Part shown: one piece after another, positions 35,515 through 44,241 of the stretch
How the letters are laid out: every line of letters begins with the position of its first letter
Numbering within the stretch: position 1 is the stretch's first letter
Origin: Pedobacter sp. B4-66
GTDB lineage: Bacteria > Bacteroidota > Bacteroidia > Sphingobacteriales > Sphingobacteriaceae
Assembly (NCBI RefSeq): GCF_018492665.1
Contig: NZ_JAFVME010000009.1
Location: 186,001-250,000 of the forward strand
Direction of reading: 5' to 3'
Length of the DNA stretch: 64,000 nucleotides
Notes under the pieces: model-generated
The model's input: only the letters and a program-made list of their open reading frames with translations
Told to the model about the DNA's origin: nothing
The model's database searches: none
Program-made: the position numbers and the translations under genes

Positions 35515-36210
35515 TTAGAACTTATATCCAAGAGAAATGCCAAATCCCTGGTTTTTCATTTTACCTTTCCCTTTTACTCCATTAAACTCTGTTTGCAAAT
35601 TTGCCAAGCCAATCTGACCATTGAATTGAATCGAATATTGATTAAAGAGCTCATATCCTACTAAAAAATTAGCCCCATAATCAAGCGGTTTACCATATAG
35701 ATACGTTCCAAATTCACCCTTTGATCCATCATTCTGAAAAATAACATCTCCGCTGTCTCCTATCTGGATATCGCCAATTAAAACACCTGATGTAGACTTC
35801 CACTTACCTCCTGTTCCATATCCTAAATAACCACCGGCACCCAATATTAAATTTCCACCTACTAATTTTGGTTTATAAAGTAAGTTAATGGGCACTTCTA
35901 AATAAGAAACATCAGCTTTAAAGTCATTGCTATAACCAAAGCCTTTTCCCTTTTGTTTAAATCCTTTAGCAGAATATAATGCCGCTGGCTGAACATAGAA
36001 ATCACCGGCAATAGGGATGTCTATAGTAAGTCCTAAGTGAAAGCCGGGAATCGATTCGGCTTCTCCTTTATCACCATTTTCCATCTCCATAATCGCATTC
36101 GAAAAATTTACACCGGTTCTTACACCTATTCTCGTTTGTGCTTTAGCAATATTTAAAGTCGCAGCTAGAAAAAGCAGAAGTATCGGCACGTACAATTTAT
36201 TATTTCTCAT
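35515..36210 (-). CDS. Porin family / outer-membrane beta-barrel protein
   Basis: The 231-residue protein has a signal peptide (about 1-24, ending KAQT), then RIGVRTGVNFSNAIM, the usual opening of PorT-like outer-membrane beta-barrel (OMP_b-brl_2) proteins in Bacteroidota. The C-terminal strand ends GISLGYKF, typical for barrel insertion. Ligand or function is unknown. Confidence 0.8.
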   Translation of the reverse strand: MRNNKLYVPILLLFLAATLNIAKAQTRIGVRTGVNFSNAIMEMENGDKGEAESIPGFHLGLTIDIPIAGDFYVQPAALYSAKGFKQKGKGFGYSNDFKADVSYLEVPINLLYKPKLVGGNLILGAGGYLGYGTGGKWKSTSGVLIGDIQIGDSGDVIFQNDGSKGEFGTYLYGKPLDYGANFLVGYELFNQYSIQFNGQIGLANLQTEFNGVKGKGKMKNQGFGISLGYKF

Positions 36211-36413
36211 AGTTTGTTTGTTTTTGATTTAAAGTTGTAATTATTAACTGAATAATCGAGATAATCAAACATACTAATTTTCTCACTGTAGGGAAAATTA
36301 AACAACTCTAAATAATTTGTCGAATTTATAGTACACAAAGAGAAATTTCAGCATGTCATGATTTTTTGCTTTGGCATGAAAGTAGTACAAGCATTTGTAT
36401 AAAATAAATAAGA

Positions 36414-36965
36414 ATGAATTTACCATCGTTTAGTAGAGTTAATTTTAAAAAGGTGAAAACAGACGTAAGGGCAGGTTTTAAGAATCTTGCCACGGGTGGT
36501 TTTAAGCAGATTTTTAATCAGATTGACCAACTTAACATCAAAAAAGGTGTTGACACTATGGGGATCGATAAATTTATCAATCAATGTGCCTTACTGGCAG
36601 CAGGTTCAGGCTTAATTACTGGAATAGGCGGGGTAGGAACCATGCTTGTTGGTACCCCTCTGGATGTGATCAACATTATCACACAACAATTCCGGGTAAC
36701 TCTCGCTATCTCCTATCACAACACCGGAAAATATAAAATCAGTTTTGAGGACTTTTTTAAGATAGTCGCCTCATCTGTAAAGGCAGATGCTAAACTTGCC
36801 ATTAGCAAAAACATTATGGAGGAGGTTGCAGAAAAAATCCTTATGAGTTTAGGCTCCAGAGCAAGTCGCAGACTCATCCCGGTAGCAGGTGGTGTAATTG
36901 GCGGCACCATAAATTATTTGTTCATTAAGGGACTTGCAAAAGAATTGAGAGAAAAGGGGATTTAA
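36414..36965 (+). CDS. EcsC family protein
   Basis: The 183-residue protein has the Gly-rich core AAGSGLITGIGGVGTMLVGTPLDV and the SFEDFFKIVASSVKADAKLAISK block characteristic of the EcsC family, plus two or three hydrophobic segments. EcsC was named from the B. subtilis ecs locus; biochemical role is not known. Its end overlaps the end of msrA by 4 bases. Confidence 0.78.
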   Translation: MNLPSFSRVNFKKVKTDVRAGFKNLATGGFKQIFNQIDQLNIKKGVDTMGIDKFINQCALLAAGSGLITGIGGVGTMLVGTPLDVINIITQQFRVTLAISYHNTGKYKISFEDFFKIVASSVKADAKLAISKNIMEEVAEKILMSLGSRASRRLIPVAGGVIGGTINYLFIKGLAKELREKGI

Positions 36966-37453
36966 CCCAATTTCCACTCAGGTCTTTCAAAGTGGCAGGT
37001 ATATCCATACGGATTCTTTTGTAAATAATCCTGATGTTCTTTCTCCGCATTCCAAAAATCAGTTGCCGGAACAACTTCTGTAACAATTTGGCCAGGCCAC
37101 TTACCCGAGGCCTCCATATCAGCAATTAAAACATTGGCAACTTCTCTTTGCGTTTCATCTACAAAGAAAATAGCAGAACGATAAGAAGTACCTATATCAT
37201 TTCCTTGCCTATTACGCGTTGTTGGGTCATGAATCTGGAAAAAATATTCAAGCAACCCACGATAAGATAAACGTGATGGATCAAATACGATCTCTATAGC
37301 TTCGGCATGGGTTCCATGATTCCGATAAGTAGCATTAGTAACATCACCCCCCGTGTATCCAACTACTGTTGAAATAACACCTGGTTGATGTCTAACTAGT
37401 TCTTCTACTCCCCAAAAACAACCTGCTGCAAGAATGGCTTTCTCAGTATTCAT
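36962..37453 (-). CDS. msrA: Peptide methionine sulfoxide reductase MsrA
   Basis: The 163-residue protein has the catalytic GCFWG motif with Cys12, then EELVRHQPGVISTVVGYTGG, and ends with EHQDYLQKNPYGYTCHFE, all typical of MsrA. The enzyme reduces methionine-S-sulfoxide in proteins, repairing oxidative damage. It has its own promoter in the gap to the upstream same-strand small gene. Confidence 0.95.
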   Translation of the reverse strand: MNTEKAILAAGCFWGVEELVRHQPGVISTVVGYTGGDVTNATYRNHGTHAEAIEIVFDPSRLSYRGLLEYFFQIHDPTTRNRQGNDIGTSYRSAIFFVDETQREVANVLIADMEASGKWPGQIVTEVVPATDFWNAEKEHQDYLQKNPYGYTCHFERPEWKLG

Positions 37454-37475
37454 ATAACTTTTCTATTTAATTGCA

Positions 37476-37483
37476 CAAAGGTA
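37476..37483 (-). promoter_or_regulatory. -7 promoter box of msrA
   Basis: On the minus strand the bases read TACCTTTG, a full TAnnTTTG match, 22 bases before the ATG. Confidence 0.55.
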
Positions 37484-37488
37484 CGATG

Positions 37489-37755
37489 CTAATGGACAAA
37501 AGACAAACCTGCTCCCAAGGAAAGCCCGTTTTCATCAAAAACTTCCATTACGGAAGAGCTTACCCCTACTCTCGCCAAGCTTTTTACCAGCTCTGGACCA
37601 ATATCATTATTGCTCACAACCCGCAGTATCTTATCACTATCTTCAAGATCAACAGACCACTCTAAAATACCTAAAAAACCATCGATGATCTGGCAAATAT
37701 GCTGTAAATCAATTGGTGCATTAATTACTGTTGACATGATGATGTATCTGGACAT
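37489..37755 (-). CDS. Small ferredoxin-fold-like protein (HMA-like without metal cysteines)
   Basis: From the ATG at 37755 the protein has 88 residues (82 if started at 37737). It follows a beta-alpha-beta-beta-alpha-beta pattern (IDLQHICQIIDGFLGILEWSVDLEDSDKILRVV) like heavy-metal-associated domains, but has no CxxC. The upstream extension of the frame to 37911 overlaps the tetR coding region and is unlikely to be translated. A good -7 box lies 21 bases upstream. It is transcribed divergently from the tetR-pentapeptide operon; function unknown. Confidence 0.6.
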   Translation of the reverse strand: MSRYIIMSTVINAPIDLQHICQIIDGFLGILEWSVDLEDSDKILRVVSNNDIGPELVKSLARVGVSSSVMEVFDENGLSLGAGLSFVH

Positions 37756-37776
37756 AAAGAAGCCTAAATGAGGCGA

Positions 37777-37784
37777 CAAATGTA
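37777..37784 (-). promoter_or_regulatory. -7 promoter box of the small ferredoxin-fold-like gene
   Basis: TACATTTG on the minus strand matches TAnnTTTG, with a TTTG about 20 bases upstream as a -33 element. It faces the tetR promoter at 37793-37824. Confidence 0.55.
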
Positions 37785-37792
37785 TAAAATAA

Positions 37793-37824
37793 TTTGCAAA
37801 CAAACCAATCGTTCGGTATCTTTG
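37793..37824 (+). promoter_or_regulatory. Promoter of the tetR-pentapeptide operon with possible operator
   Basis: TTTG at 37793-37796 (-33) and TATCTTTG at 37817-37824 (-7) are 20 bases apart. Between them an imperfect palindrome, ACCAATCGTTCGGT (37804-37817, five of seven pairs), may be the TetR operator. Confidence 0.5.
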
Positions 37825-37828
37825 AAGT

Positions 37829-38380
37829 ATGGAAAACCCATATAAAAGAAAGAAAGACCCAGAAGCGAGTAAGCAGCTAATTCTTGATACTGCCGCTGAA
37901 ATAGGTGCCACAGCAGACTGGCATCAGGTTACTTTCCAAGCCATTGCCGATAAAACCGGACTAAGTAAAGGTGGTATTATCCATCATTTTCGAAATAAAG
38001 AAGAGCTACTAGAAGAACTGGTACGCCAAAGTCTCGTTGAGCTGACAGAATGGACTGTTGAGGAAAAAAGAACTTCAGGAAACAACATCGCCCCCATTGC
38101 CTTTCTGAGATTTGTTATAAAAAAAAGTAGTGATATCCGTTATAGGAGAACCATGAAAGTCATTTTACAGGCAGCATTAATTAATGAACACTATAAAAAA
38201 ATGTGGGATGAATGGTTTACGTCACATATTTCAGGCGGTCCAGTGGCAGACTTTGATGTCAACAGCTTAATAATTATCCTTGTTGCAGATGGGCTTTGGT
38301 ATGCAGACAACCTTGGTCTTTATAGCATTAGTGCTGAAAAAAAAGAACAGATAGTAAACAAGTTACTCAACTTAAATTAA
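37829..38380 (+). CDS. TetR family regulator of the pentapeptide operon
   Basis: The 183-residue protein has a TetR helix-turn-helix at about residues 28-62 (VTFQAIADKTGLSKGGIIHHFRNKEELLEELV). The C-terminal helices may bind a ligand. The pentapeptide-repeat gene follows after 4 bases, and a divergent gene lies upstream; the spacing suggests that it controls both. It uses a strong-looking -33/-7 promoter. Confidence 0.85.
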   Translation: MENPYKRKKDPEASKQLILDTAAEIGATADWHQVTFQAIADKTGLSKGGIIHHFRNKEELLEELVRQSLVELTEWTVEEKRTSGNNIAPIAFLRFVIKKSSDIRYRRTMKVILQAALINEHYKKMWDEWFTSHISGGPVADFDVNSLIIILVADGLWYADNLGLYSISAEKKEQIVNKLLNLN

Positions 38381-38384
38381 TCTC

Positions 38385-38981
38385 ATGAACAATTCCAACG
38401 AAACTACAGTCCACGAAGGCAAAACATTCACCGCTATTAATTATGCTGAAAAGAGATTGGAGAACCGAGAATTTATAAAATGTGAATTTGTAAATTGTGA
38501 TTTTTCTAAAAGTGATTTAAGCCATAACGATTTCATGGATTGTCATTTTAAACAGTGCAATTTTTCACTTACCATTGTTACAGGTACAGGATTTAAGGAT
38601 GTAACTTTTACCGGCTGTAAAGTACTGGGTATCGACTTTTCAAAATGCAATAAGTTTCTATTTTCTTTCAATTTTGAACAATGCCATCTTGATTATTCTA
38701 CCTTTTATGGTACAAAACTTAAGAAGACAAAATTTACAGATTGTTCGCTCAAAGAAACTGATTTTGAAGAATCTGATTTAACCTCCAGCACATTTCATAA
38801 CTGCGATCTTTCAGGGGCAACCTTTGTAAGATCCGTTTTGGAGAAAACAGATTTTCGCACTGCAAGAAACTTTAGTCTGGATCCATCAGTTAATAAAGTA
38901 AAACAGGCCAAATTTTCTGCACTGAACCTTTCTGGACTGCTTTACCAATTTAATCTGGACATTGATTACCATGATGATTAA
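38385..38981 (+). CDS. Pentapeptide-repeat protein, Qnr-like
   Basis: The 198-residue protein is built of pentapeptide repeats (for example CDFSKSDLSHNDFMDCHFKQ and TDCSLKETDF), which form a right-handed square beta-helix mimicking B-form DNA. Length, the Cys-rich repeats and the C-terminal non-repeat segment resemble Qnr/McbG proteins, which shield gyrase and topoisomerase IV from quinolones or microcins. It lies directly downstream of tetR, so expression is probably ligand-controlled. Actual protection activity is inference. Confidence 0.82.
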   Translation: MNNSNETTVHEGKTFTAINYAEKRLENREFIKCEFVNCDFSKSDLSHNDFMDCHFKQCNFSLTIVTGTGFKDVTFTGCKVLGIDFSKCNKFLFSFNFEQCHLDYSTFYGTKLKKTKFTDCSLKETDFEESDLTSSTFHNCDLSGATFVRSVLEKTDFRTARNFSLDPSVNKVKQAKFSALNLSGLLYQFNLDIDYHDD

Positions 38982-39179
38982 TGTCACACTCGATGAAATT
39001 TCTTACTCACGCTATACTTGATAGTTATAGGCTTACAGCACTTAAAAATAACCTACTGTTATTTTTTTTATAAAAAACTTAGAATTCTTTTAAACAATCC
39101 TTATTTTACGCTGATATTGTTATTCGTTAAGCAACTACTTTTCGAAAGCGATAATAACTTACTTTAATAGCTAAATACA

Positions 39180-39371
39180 ATGCCACAAGGAACAGTAAAA
39201 TTTTTTAATGAGTCAAAAGGATTTGGCTTTATCGTACCTGAGAACGGAGATGCAGAAATTTTTGTACATGTTACAGGACTAGCAGGCCCTATCAGGGAAA
39301 ACGACAAAGTTACCTATGAGGTTGAAAACGGCAAAAAAGGCCTAAATGCAACAAACGTTAAAGTCATCTAA
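39180..39371 (+). CDS. Cold shock protein (CspA family)
   Basis: The 63-residue OB-fold protein has RNP1 (KGFGFIV) and RNP2-like (IFVHVTG) motifs and the TVKFFNESKGFGF start typical of CspA. These proteins bind single-stranded RNA and act as RNA chaperones. A nested inverted repeat with a T-run follows the gene. Confidence 0.92.
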   Translation: MPQGTVKFFNESKGFGFIVPENGDAEIFVHVTGLAGPIRENDKVTYEVENGKKGLNATNVKVI

Positions 39372-39390
39372 GTTATTGATGTTTTTATCT

Positions 39391-39494
39391 AAAGAGGGTA
39401 TCTAAAAAGGTTTAATTACTATTTAATTATGCTCATCGTCATTCTGAAATAAATTCAGAATGACGATTTTACCTTTTTGGATACTCTCTTTTTT
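39391..39494 (+). repeat. Nested double inverted repeat after the cold shock gene
   Basis: An outer 21-bp inverted repeat (39391-39411 and 39471-39491, two mismatches) encloses a perfect 14-bp inner hairpin (ATCGTCATTCTGAA at 39435-39448 and its complement at 39454-39467). A run of seven T ends the block, so it probably also acts as a terminator. The structure could instead be a small MITE-like element. Confidence 0.7.
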
Positions 39495-39616
39495 ATTTCA
39501 GCTCTAGTGAACTTCCGTCAATTTCATTAATCTGCCGCGTCTTTAAAACTGGACTATGCGGTTGTAATCTCCCATTGCGACAATATCCCAAAGCATTAAT
39601 TGTAAAAATGAGCTAA

Positions 39617-40177
39617 ATGACGATAGACGAAATCATAGATCAGATATATAATATACCCGAAAGTTCAAAAACAGCACTAAAGGAAAACATTTCTGAGGTA
39701 GCCTATCCCAAAAATCACATTTTATTAAAAGCCGATAAGATTGAAGCCAACATTTATTTTATTAAAAAAGGTATAGTCAGAGCTTTTGCACCACAAAAGG
39801 AAAAAGACATTACGTTTTGGTTTGGCGAAGAAGGCGAAACCATTCTTTCAATGAAAAGCTATGTAGAGCGTAAAAAAGGTTATGAAAACGTTGAACTTTT
39901 GGAAGATTGTGAACTTTATGAATTAAAAGTAGCACATCTAAACAATCTTTACAACCAGGATATTCACATTGCCAATTGGGGAAGAAAACTAGCTGAAAAA
40001 GAATTGCTAAAAATAGAAAGTAGAGTTATATCATCAGAATTACTGTCTGCAAAGGAGCGCTATGATGCACTAATGTCAAATTCCCCAAGCCTCATCCAGC
40101 GCGTTCCGTTAAAATACATCGCCTCATATCTTGGCATCACACCTGTTAGTCTAAGCAGAATCCGTAAGGAAAAATAA
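39617..40177 (+). CDS. Crp/Fnr family transcriptional regulator
   Basis: The 186-residue protein has an N-terminal cyclic-nucleotide-binding-like beta-barrel (NHILLKADKIEANIYFIKKGIVRAF) and a short C-terminal helix-turn-helix (VPLKYIASYLGITPVSLSRIRK). This short form is typical of the many Bacteroidota Crp/Fnr regulators; they lack cysteines for an iron-sulfur cluster and their ligand is mostly unknown. It may control the antiporter gene 99 bases downstream in the same direction. Confidence 0.87.
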   Translation: MTIDEIIDQIYNIPESSKTALKENISEVAYPKNHILLKADKIEANIYFIKKGIVRAFAPQKEKDITFWFGEEGETILSMKSYVERKKGYENVELLEDCELYELKVAHLNNLYNQDIHIANWGRKLAEKELLKIESRVISSELLSAKERYDALMSNSPSLIQRVPLKYIASYLGITPVSLSRIRKEK

Positions 40178-40276
40178 CCATCTTAAAAAGCTATTATTTA
40201 TCATAGGATAATTTTGCTGTGATTTATTCTCGATAATTTTGCTCTGTTTATTAACAATCTTAAACAGAAATTAATT

Positions 40277-41470
40277 ATGTCGAGCAAAAATATAAAAAGC
40301 ACTTTGTCCATAGCTGAAATCATCCCTACCAAGACACGTATTCGACTTGCAATAATATGGCTAATTGTTGGGCTTTTTACAGTGCTCGGACATTCTTTAC
40401 TTGGTGATAGCATGTCACCTGGTACGGCTGCAATTGCTTTCTTTATATTACTCTTTACCATTGTGGGAGCAGCTTTTGGTGTCGTAAAAGAAGCCGATGA
40501 ATTAGCACATAAACTTGGAGAACCATACGGGACTTTAATACTAACGCTATCTATTGTTTCCATCGAAGTAATCCTTATTTCGGCCGTAATGCTAGGACCA
40601 GGAGAATTTCCAACCATCGGCAAGGATTCTATCTTCTCTGTAATGATGATTATTATGAATCTCGTTATCGGTCTGTGTATTTTGTTAGGAGGATTGAAAT
40701 ATGGAGAACAAGAATACAATGCACAAGGCACCATGTCGTATCTGGGAATGATCATTATGCTGGGAGGTATTGGCATGATGTTACCAAATTTTATCGAGGG
40801 AGCCGGAAACGGGATGTTCAGTAATACACAGGCAATTGTGCTTTCCTCCTTGATTATAATCTTATACGGATTTTTTCTCTTTTTTCAGATGAAAGGATAC
40901 CGACACCTATATGTACAACCCAAAAAAGGTTTCATGGAAATACCTTTTGCGGAAAGACATGCAGCAGCGTTGCCTATTGAGACCGGTAGCTTAAATAAAA
41001 CATCCAAAGAAAATAAGAATGAAATACTGATTCGCTCCATTGTGTTAGTTGCGACGATATTGCCTATTGTTCTACTCTCGCACAACATGGCTACGGTTGT
41101 TGATTATGGGATTAAAGCGGCTAATTTGCCACCATTACTTGGTGGAGTATTGATTGCGATTATTGTATTTACCCCCGAATCTATGACAGCTGTGAAAGCA
41201 GCAATCAATAATGAATTTCAACGGGCTATCAATCTTTGCCATGGAGCATTTGTTTCTACAGTAGGTTTAACAGTTCCGTCGGTGCTTATTGTTGGCTTAA
41301 TTACAGGAAAAACTGTATTATTTGGTCTTACCGCTACCGAAATGATTCTTTTTGTTATCACCTTACTATTAAGTTTGATGACCTTTTTAGGCAAACGAAC
41401 AACCCCCATTGTTGGCCTAATGCACCTGGTACTTTTCGTAGTATTTATTATGTTGATTTTTAACCCTTAA
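40277..41470 (+). CDS. Calcium/cation:proton antiporter, ChaA-like
   Basis: The 397-residue protein has about 11 membrane helices and the two inverted alpha repeats of the CaCA superfamily: GEPYGTLILTLSIVSIEVIL in the first half and FTPESMTAVKAAINNE...GLTVPSVL in the second, each with the conserved acidic residue. It resembles ChaA, an inner-membrane exchanger of Ca2+, Na+ or K+ for protons. The reverse-strand frame of 191 codons in the same region is a shadow. Confidence 0.87.
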   Translation: MSSKNIKSTLSIAEIIPTKTRIRLAIIWLIVGLFTVLGHSLLGDSMSPGTAAIAFFILLFTIVGAAFGVVKEADELAHKLGEPYGTLILTLSIVSIEVILISAVMLGPGEFPTIGKDSIFSVMMIIMNLVIGLCILLGGLKYGEQEYNAQGTMSYLGMIIMLGGIGMMLPNFIEGAGNGMFSNTQAIVLSSLIIILYGFFLFFQMKGYRHLYVQPKKGFMEIPFAERHAAALPIETGSLNKTSKENKNEILIRSIVLVATILPIVLLSHNMATVVDYGIKAANLPPLLGGVLIAIIVFTPESMTAVKAAINNEFQRAINLCHGAFVSTVGLTVPSVLIVGLITGKTVLFGLTATEMILFVITLLLSLMTFLGKRTTPIVGLMHLVLFVVFIMLIFNP

Positions 41471-41609
41471 TATTCCTAAAAACATACAACTAGAGCAATT
41501 AAGATCCGTTTTATACTGGGCAAAAAAGTGCTATTTCACAATTTATTGAGAAAAAAAAAATTTCACTTTGACGCCGTAACATTAATTGATATAGCTAAAG
41601 GATTCAGTT

Positions 41610-42932
41610 ATGAAAAAAAGAATTATAATAATCGGTGGTGGCTTTGCAGGGCTCAACGTTGCAAGAAATATCGATAACAAAGAATATCAAATTACGCTAG
41701 TAGACAGGAACAATTACATTTTCTTTCCACCTCTTTTGTATCAGGTAGCCACTGGCTTTTTAGAACCATCTAGCATCAGTTATCCATATAGAAAAATGTT
41801 AAGGAACAAGTCTAATCTTAATTTTAAGTTGGGCGAAGTATTAAATGTAATTCCTGAACAAAACAAGATCATACTTACGACAGGGGAACTGGAATACGAT
41901 TACCTGGTTTTCGCAACAGGTACAGAAACTAATTATTTTGGAATGGAGAATGTTGAGAAGAAAGCTATTCCAATGAAAACAATTAACGACGCTTTAGAAA
42001 TGCGGAATTATTTCCTAAGGCAATTGGAACGAGCAACAACTTTCACCTCTTACAAAAACAGACTAAAAAAAGTATTAACGATAGTAGTAGCAGGCGGCGG
42101 GCCAACTGGAGTTGAAATATCAGGAATGTTGGCAGAAATGCAAACTTCTGTATTTAGGAAAGATTATCCCGAATTTGAAAAAGTACGTATACAAAGTCAC
42201 ATATACATTGTAGATGGTAGCGCCCAGTTGTTATCACCAATGAGTAAGAAATCACAGGACGACACCTACAGAAAATTGGAAGAAATGGGAGTAAAAATAA
42301 TCCTAAATGCCCAGGTTACTGACTATGTAGACGATAAAGTAATACTAAGTAATGGACAGTTTATTGAAACTGAAAACTTAATATGGGCGGCAGGTGTTAC
42401 TTCACAATTATTTAATGGAATACCCAGTGAATATTACGGACGAGGCAGACGATTGATAACAGATGCTCACAACAAAATAGAGGGTTTAAAAAACATATAT
42501 GCTGTAGGCGATACCTCCATTCAAACAACAGATAGTGATTTTCCGGGTGGGCATCCACAAGTTGCCCAGGTAGCATTACAACAAGGGAAAAATCTTGCAA
42601 ATAATTTCAATCGACTTTTAAGAAACAAACCGCTTACTCCTTTTAAATACAATGACAGAGGATCAATGGCGATAATTGGACGCAATAAAGCAGTAGCAGA
42701 TATTCCGCCCAATTTACACTTCAAAGGATTTATCGCTTGGGTGTTATGGATTTTTATACACCTAATTTCATTAGTACATTATAGAAATAGAATTACTACC
42801 GTATACAACTGGATAGTGGCTTACTTCACGAAAGATCAAGCTCTAAGAATGATGATAAGACCCACTGCTCCTTCAGTCAAAACAAGCGCAACTACTTCTG
42901 CTGAACCAATTTATCAATATCCTGAGGTGTAA
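41610..42932 (+). CDS. NAD(P)/FAD-dependent oxidoreductase, NDH-2 type
   Basis: The 440-residue protein has an N-terminal FAD-binding GGGFAG (residues 9-14), a second dinucleotide-binding GGGPTGVE near 163-170, and the FAD-contact IYAVGDTSI near residue 298. The C-terminal helical region (HFKGFIAWVLWIFIHLISLVHYRNR) is the membrane-anchoring segment of type II NADH:quinone dehydrogenases. It should pass electrons from NADH to menaquinone without pumping protons. Its last 41 bases overlap the end of the convergent peptidase-like gene. Confidence 0.9.
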   Translation: MKKRIIIIGGGFAGLNVARNIDNKEYQITLVDRNNYIFFPPLLYQVATGFLEPSSISYPYRKMLRNKSNLNFKLGEVLNVIPEQNKIILTTGELEYDYLVFATGTETNYFGMENVEKKAIPMKTINDALEMRNYFLRQLERATTFTSYKNRLKKVLTIVVAGGGPTGVEISGMLAEMQTSVFRKDYPEFEKVRIQSHIYIVDGSAQLLSPMSKKSQDDTYRKLEEMGVKIILNAQVTDYVDDKVILSNGQFIETENLIWAAGVTSQLFNGIPSEYYGRGRRLITDAHNKIEGLKNIYAVGDTSIQTTDSDFPGGHPQVAQVALQQGKNLANNFNRLLRNKPLTPFKYNDRGSMAIIGRNKAVADIPPNLHFKGFIAWVLWIFIHLISLVHYRNRITTVYNWIVAYFTKDQALRMMIRPTAPSVKTSATTSAEPIYQYPEV

Positions 42933-44085
42933 GTCCGTGTACTGCTTCAAATATCACCGGCAAAAAACTCTTAAAATCAGGATATTTTGTATGGTCAGTT
43001 TCATAAACAACTGCTAGCTCCTCGAGCATCGGGATTAGGACAAAGCCCATTTCAGTAACGTGCATCTTTCTTAACCGATTGGCCTCTGTTTCATCACCCA
43101 TGGCGACGGCGGTTCTTATCTCCCCTAGCCTAACCAGATGCTCAATTACGCATACGTCCCAATTTCCTATATAGGAATTCTCCAGAGATTTAGCCAAGGC
43201 TGGAGTAAATAAAGCACTGTCCTGAAGTATTGTAGGTTTCATCTTTGCCAATTGCGGGTTCACAAAAGAATGTCCAACCTCATGAACAGTTAAAAACCGG
43301 GTTACCTCTGCGTTATCGAACCCAAAATGCTGGTAATCTTTCAGCGCTTTCAGGAGTGGAAGCTGAATACTCGAGCTAAATACCATAGCAGAAACTTTGC
43401 CCTTTGGACTGGTTAGCATCGGTCCGAAAGCACGATAATTATCATCTCCTGCAGTAATGGGCATACCAGGCATGAGGTAAAGTTCATAACCTGCAAACTG
43501 CTGACCATACCATTTTTCCATATAAGGTATAGCCTTAATATTGATGTACTTTCTAGCTTCTGCCAACGCACCTTTGTAAAAGACAGTATTCTTTTTCAGG
43601 AAATCTCCTACTCGTGCTTGCTTATAAAATGAAGCTAAACTATCCCCCAACTCTATGCCAAGCGCTTTTGCACCAGGATATTGAGTTTCATTATACATAG
43701 GCAGGTCATTAGGTACAGGCCATCTGAATCCTTTTTTGGGAAATTGATGAAGATATAGTAGATATTCAATTTGTTGAGAATTGTCATGCTGGATGTCCCT
43801 TAATTGCTTCAGAATTTCTGATATTCTTAAGATAACTGGTCGATCCTTCCAGCTTCTAAATTCCTTATAACCGAAATATACGATCGGCTGGTGATCAAAA
43901 CTGGCTTCCTTATTACTAAATACATAATTTCTTATATGATCAACTGCCAGTTTCTCGGCAATAAAATAAGTTTCAATATTAGCATTTACACTCAAAGATA
44001 CCTTTGGTGATATTTGTTCGGATAGCTGGCAATAAGCTGCCATTGGCATTAAGAAAGACAGCAGCGACAGAAATGGTATTTTCAT
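42892..44085 (-). CDS. Putative metallopeptidase, DUF4932-like, secreted
   Basis: The 397-residue protein has a signal peptide (about 1-19, ending AAYCQ) and an HExGH zinc-site motif: His268, Glu269 and His272 in TVHEVGHSF, with Glu/His candidates for the third ligand further on (VIEHLVRLGEIR). The family resembles DUF4932, a group of zinc-dependent peptidase-like proteins. No prodomain or substrate is known. It lies downstream of the FG-GAP gene on the same strand, but a gap of 156 bases separates them. Confidence 0.75.
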   Translation of the reverse strand: MKIPFLSLLSFLMPMAAYCQLSEQISPKVSLSVNANIETYFIAEKLAVDHIRNYVFSNKEASFDHQPIVYFGYKEFRSWKDRPVILRISEILKQLRDIQHDNSQQIEYLLYLHQFPKKGFRWPVPNDLPMYNETQYPGAKALGIELGDSLASFYKQARVGDFLKKNTVFYKGALAEARKYINIKAIPYMEKWYGQQFAGYELYLMPGMPITAGDDNYRAFGPMLTSPKGKVSAMVFSSSIQLPLLKALKDYQHFGFDNAEVTRFLTVHEVGHSFVNPQLAKMKPTILQDSALFTPALAKSLENSYIGNWDVCVIEHLVRLGEIRTAVAMGDETEANRLRKMHVTEMGFVLIPMLEELAVVYETDHTKYPDFKSFLPVIFEAVHGLTPQDIDKLVQQK

Positions 44086-44241
44086 AAACGTAACTTGATT
44101 TAGTGGGGGGCTACCAAGCTAATGCCAAAACACAAAACTTAAACATAGTGCAAATAGACAGCTTAAAACAGGTGTTACCAAACCAGCCCCTGTCCGAAAT
44201 CGTACAGATGCTGTACGTATTGGGACATGTAATTTACGGTC

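Noticed and set aside
40201..40776. 191-codon reverse-strand open frame
   Set aside because: It lies inside the ChaA-like antiporter, whose forward translation has clear helices and motifs. The reverse frame has no recognisable family and is a shadow.
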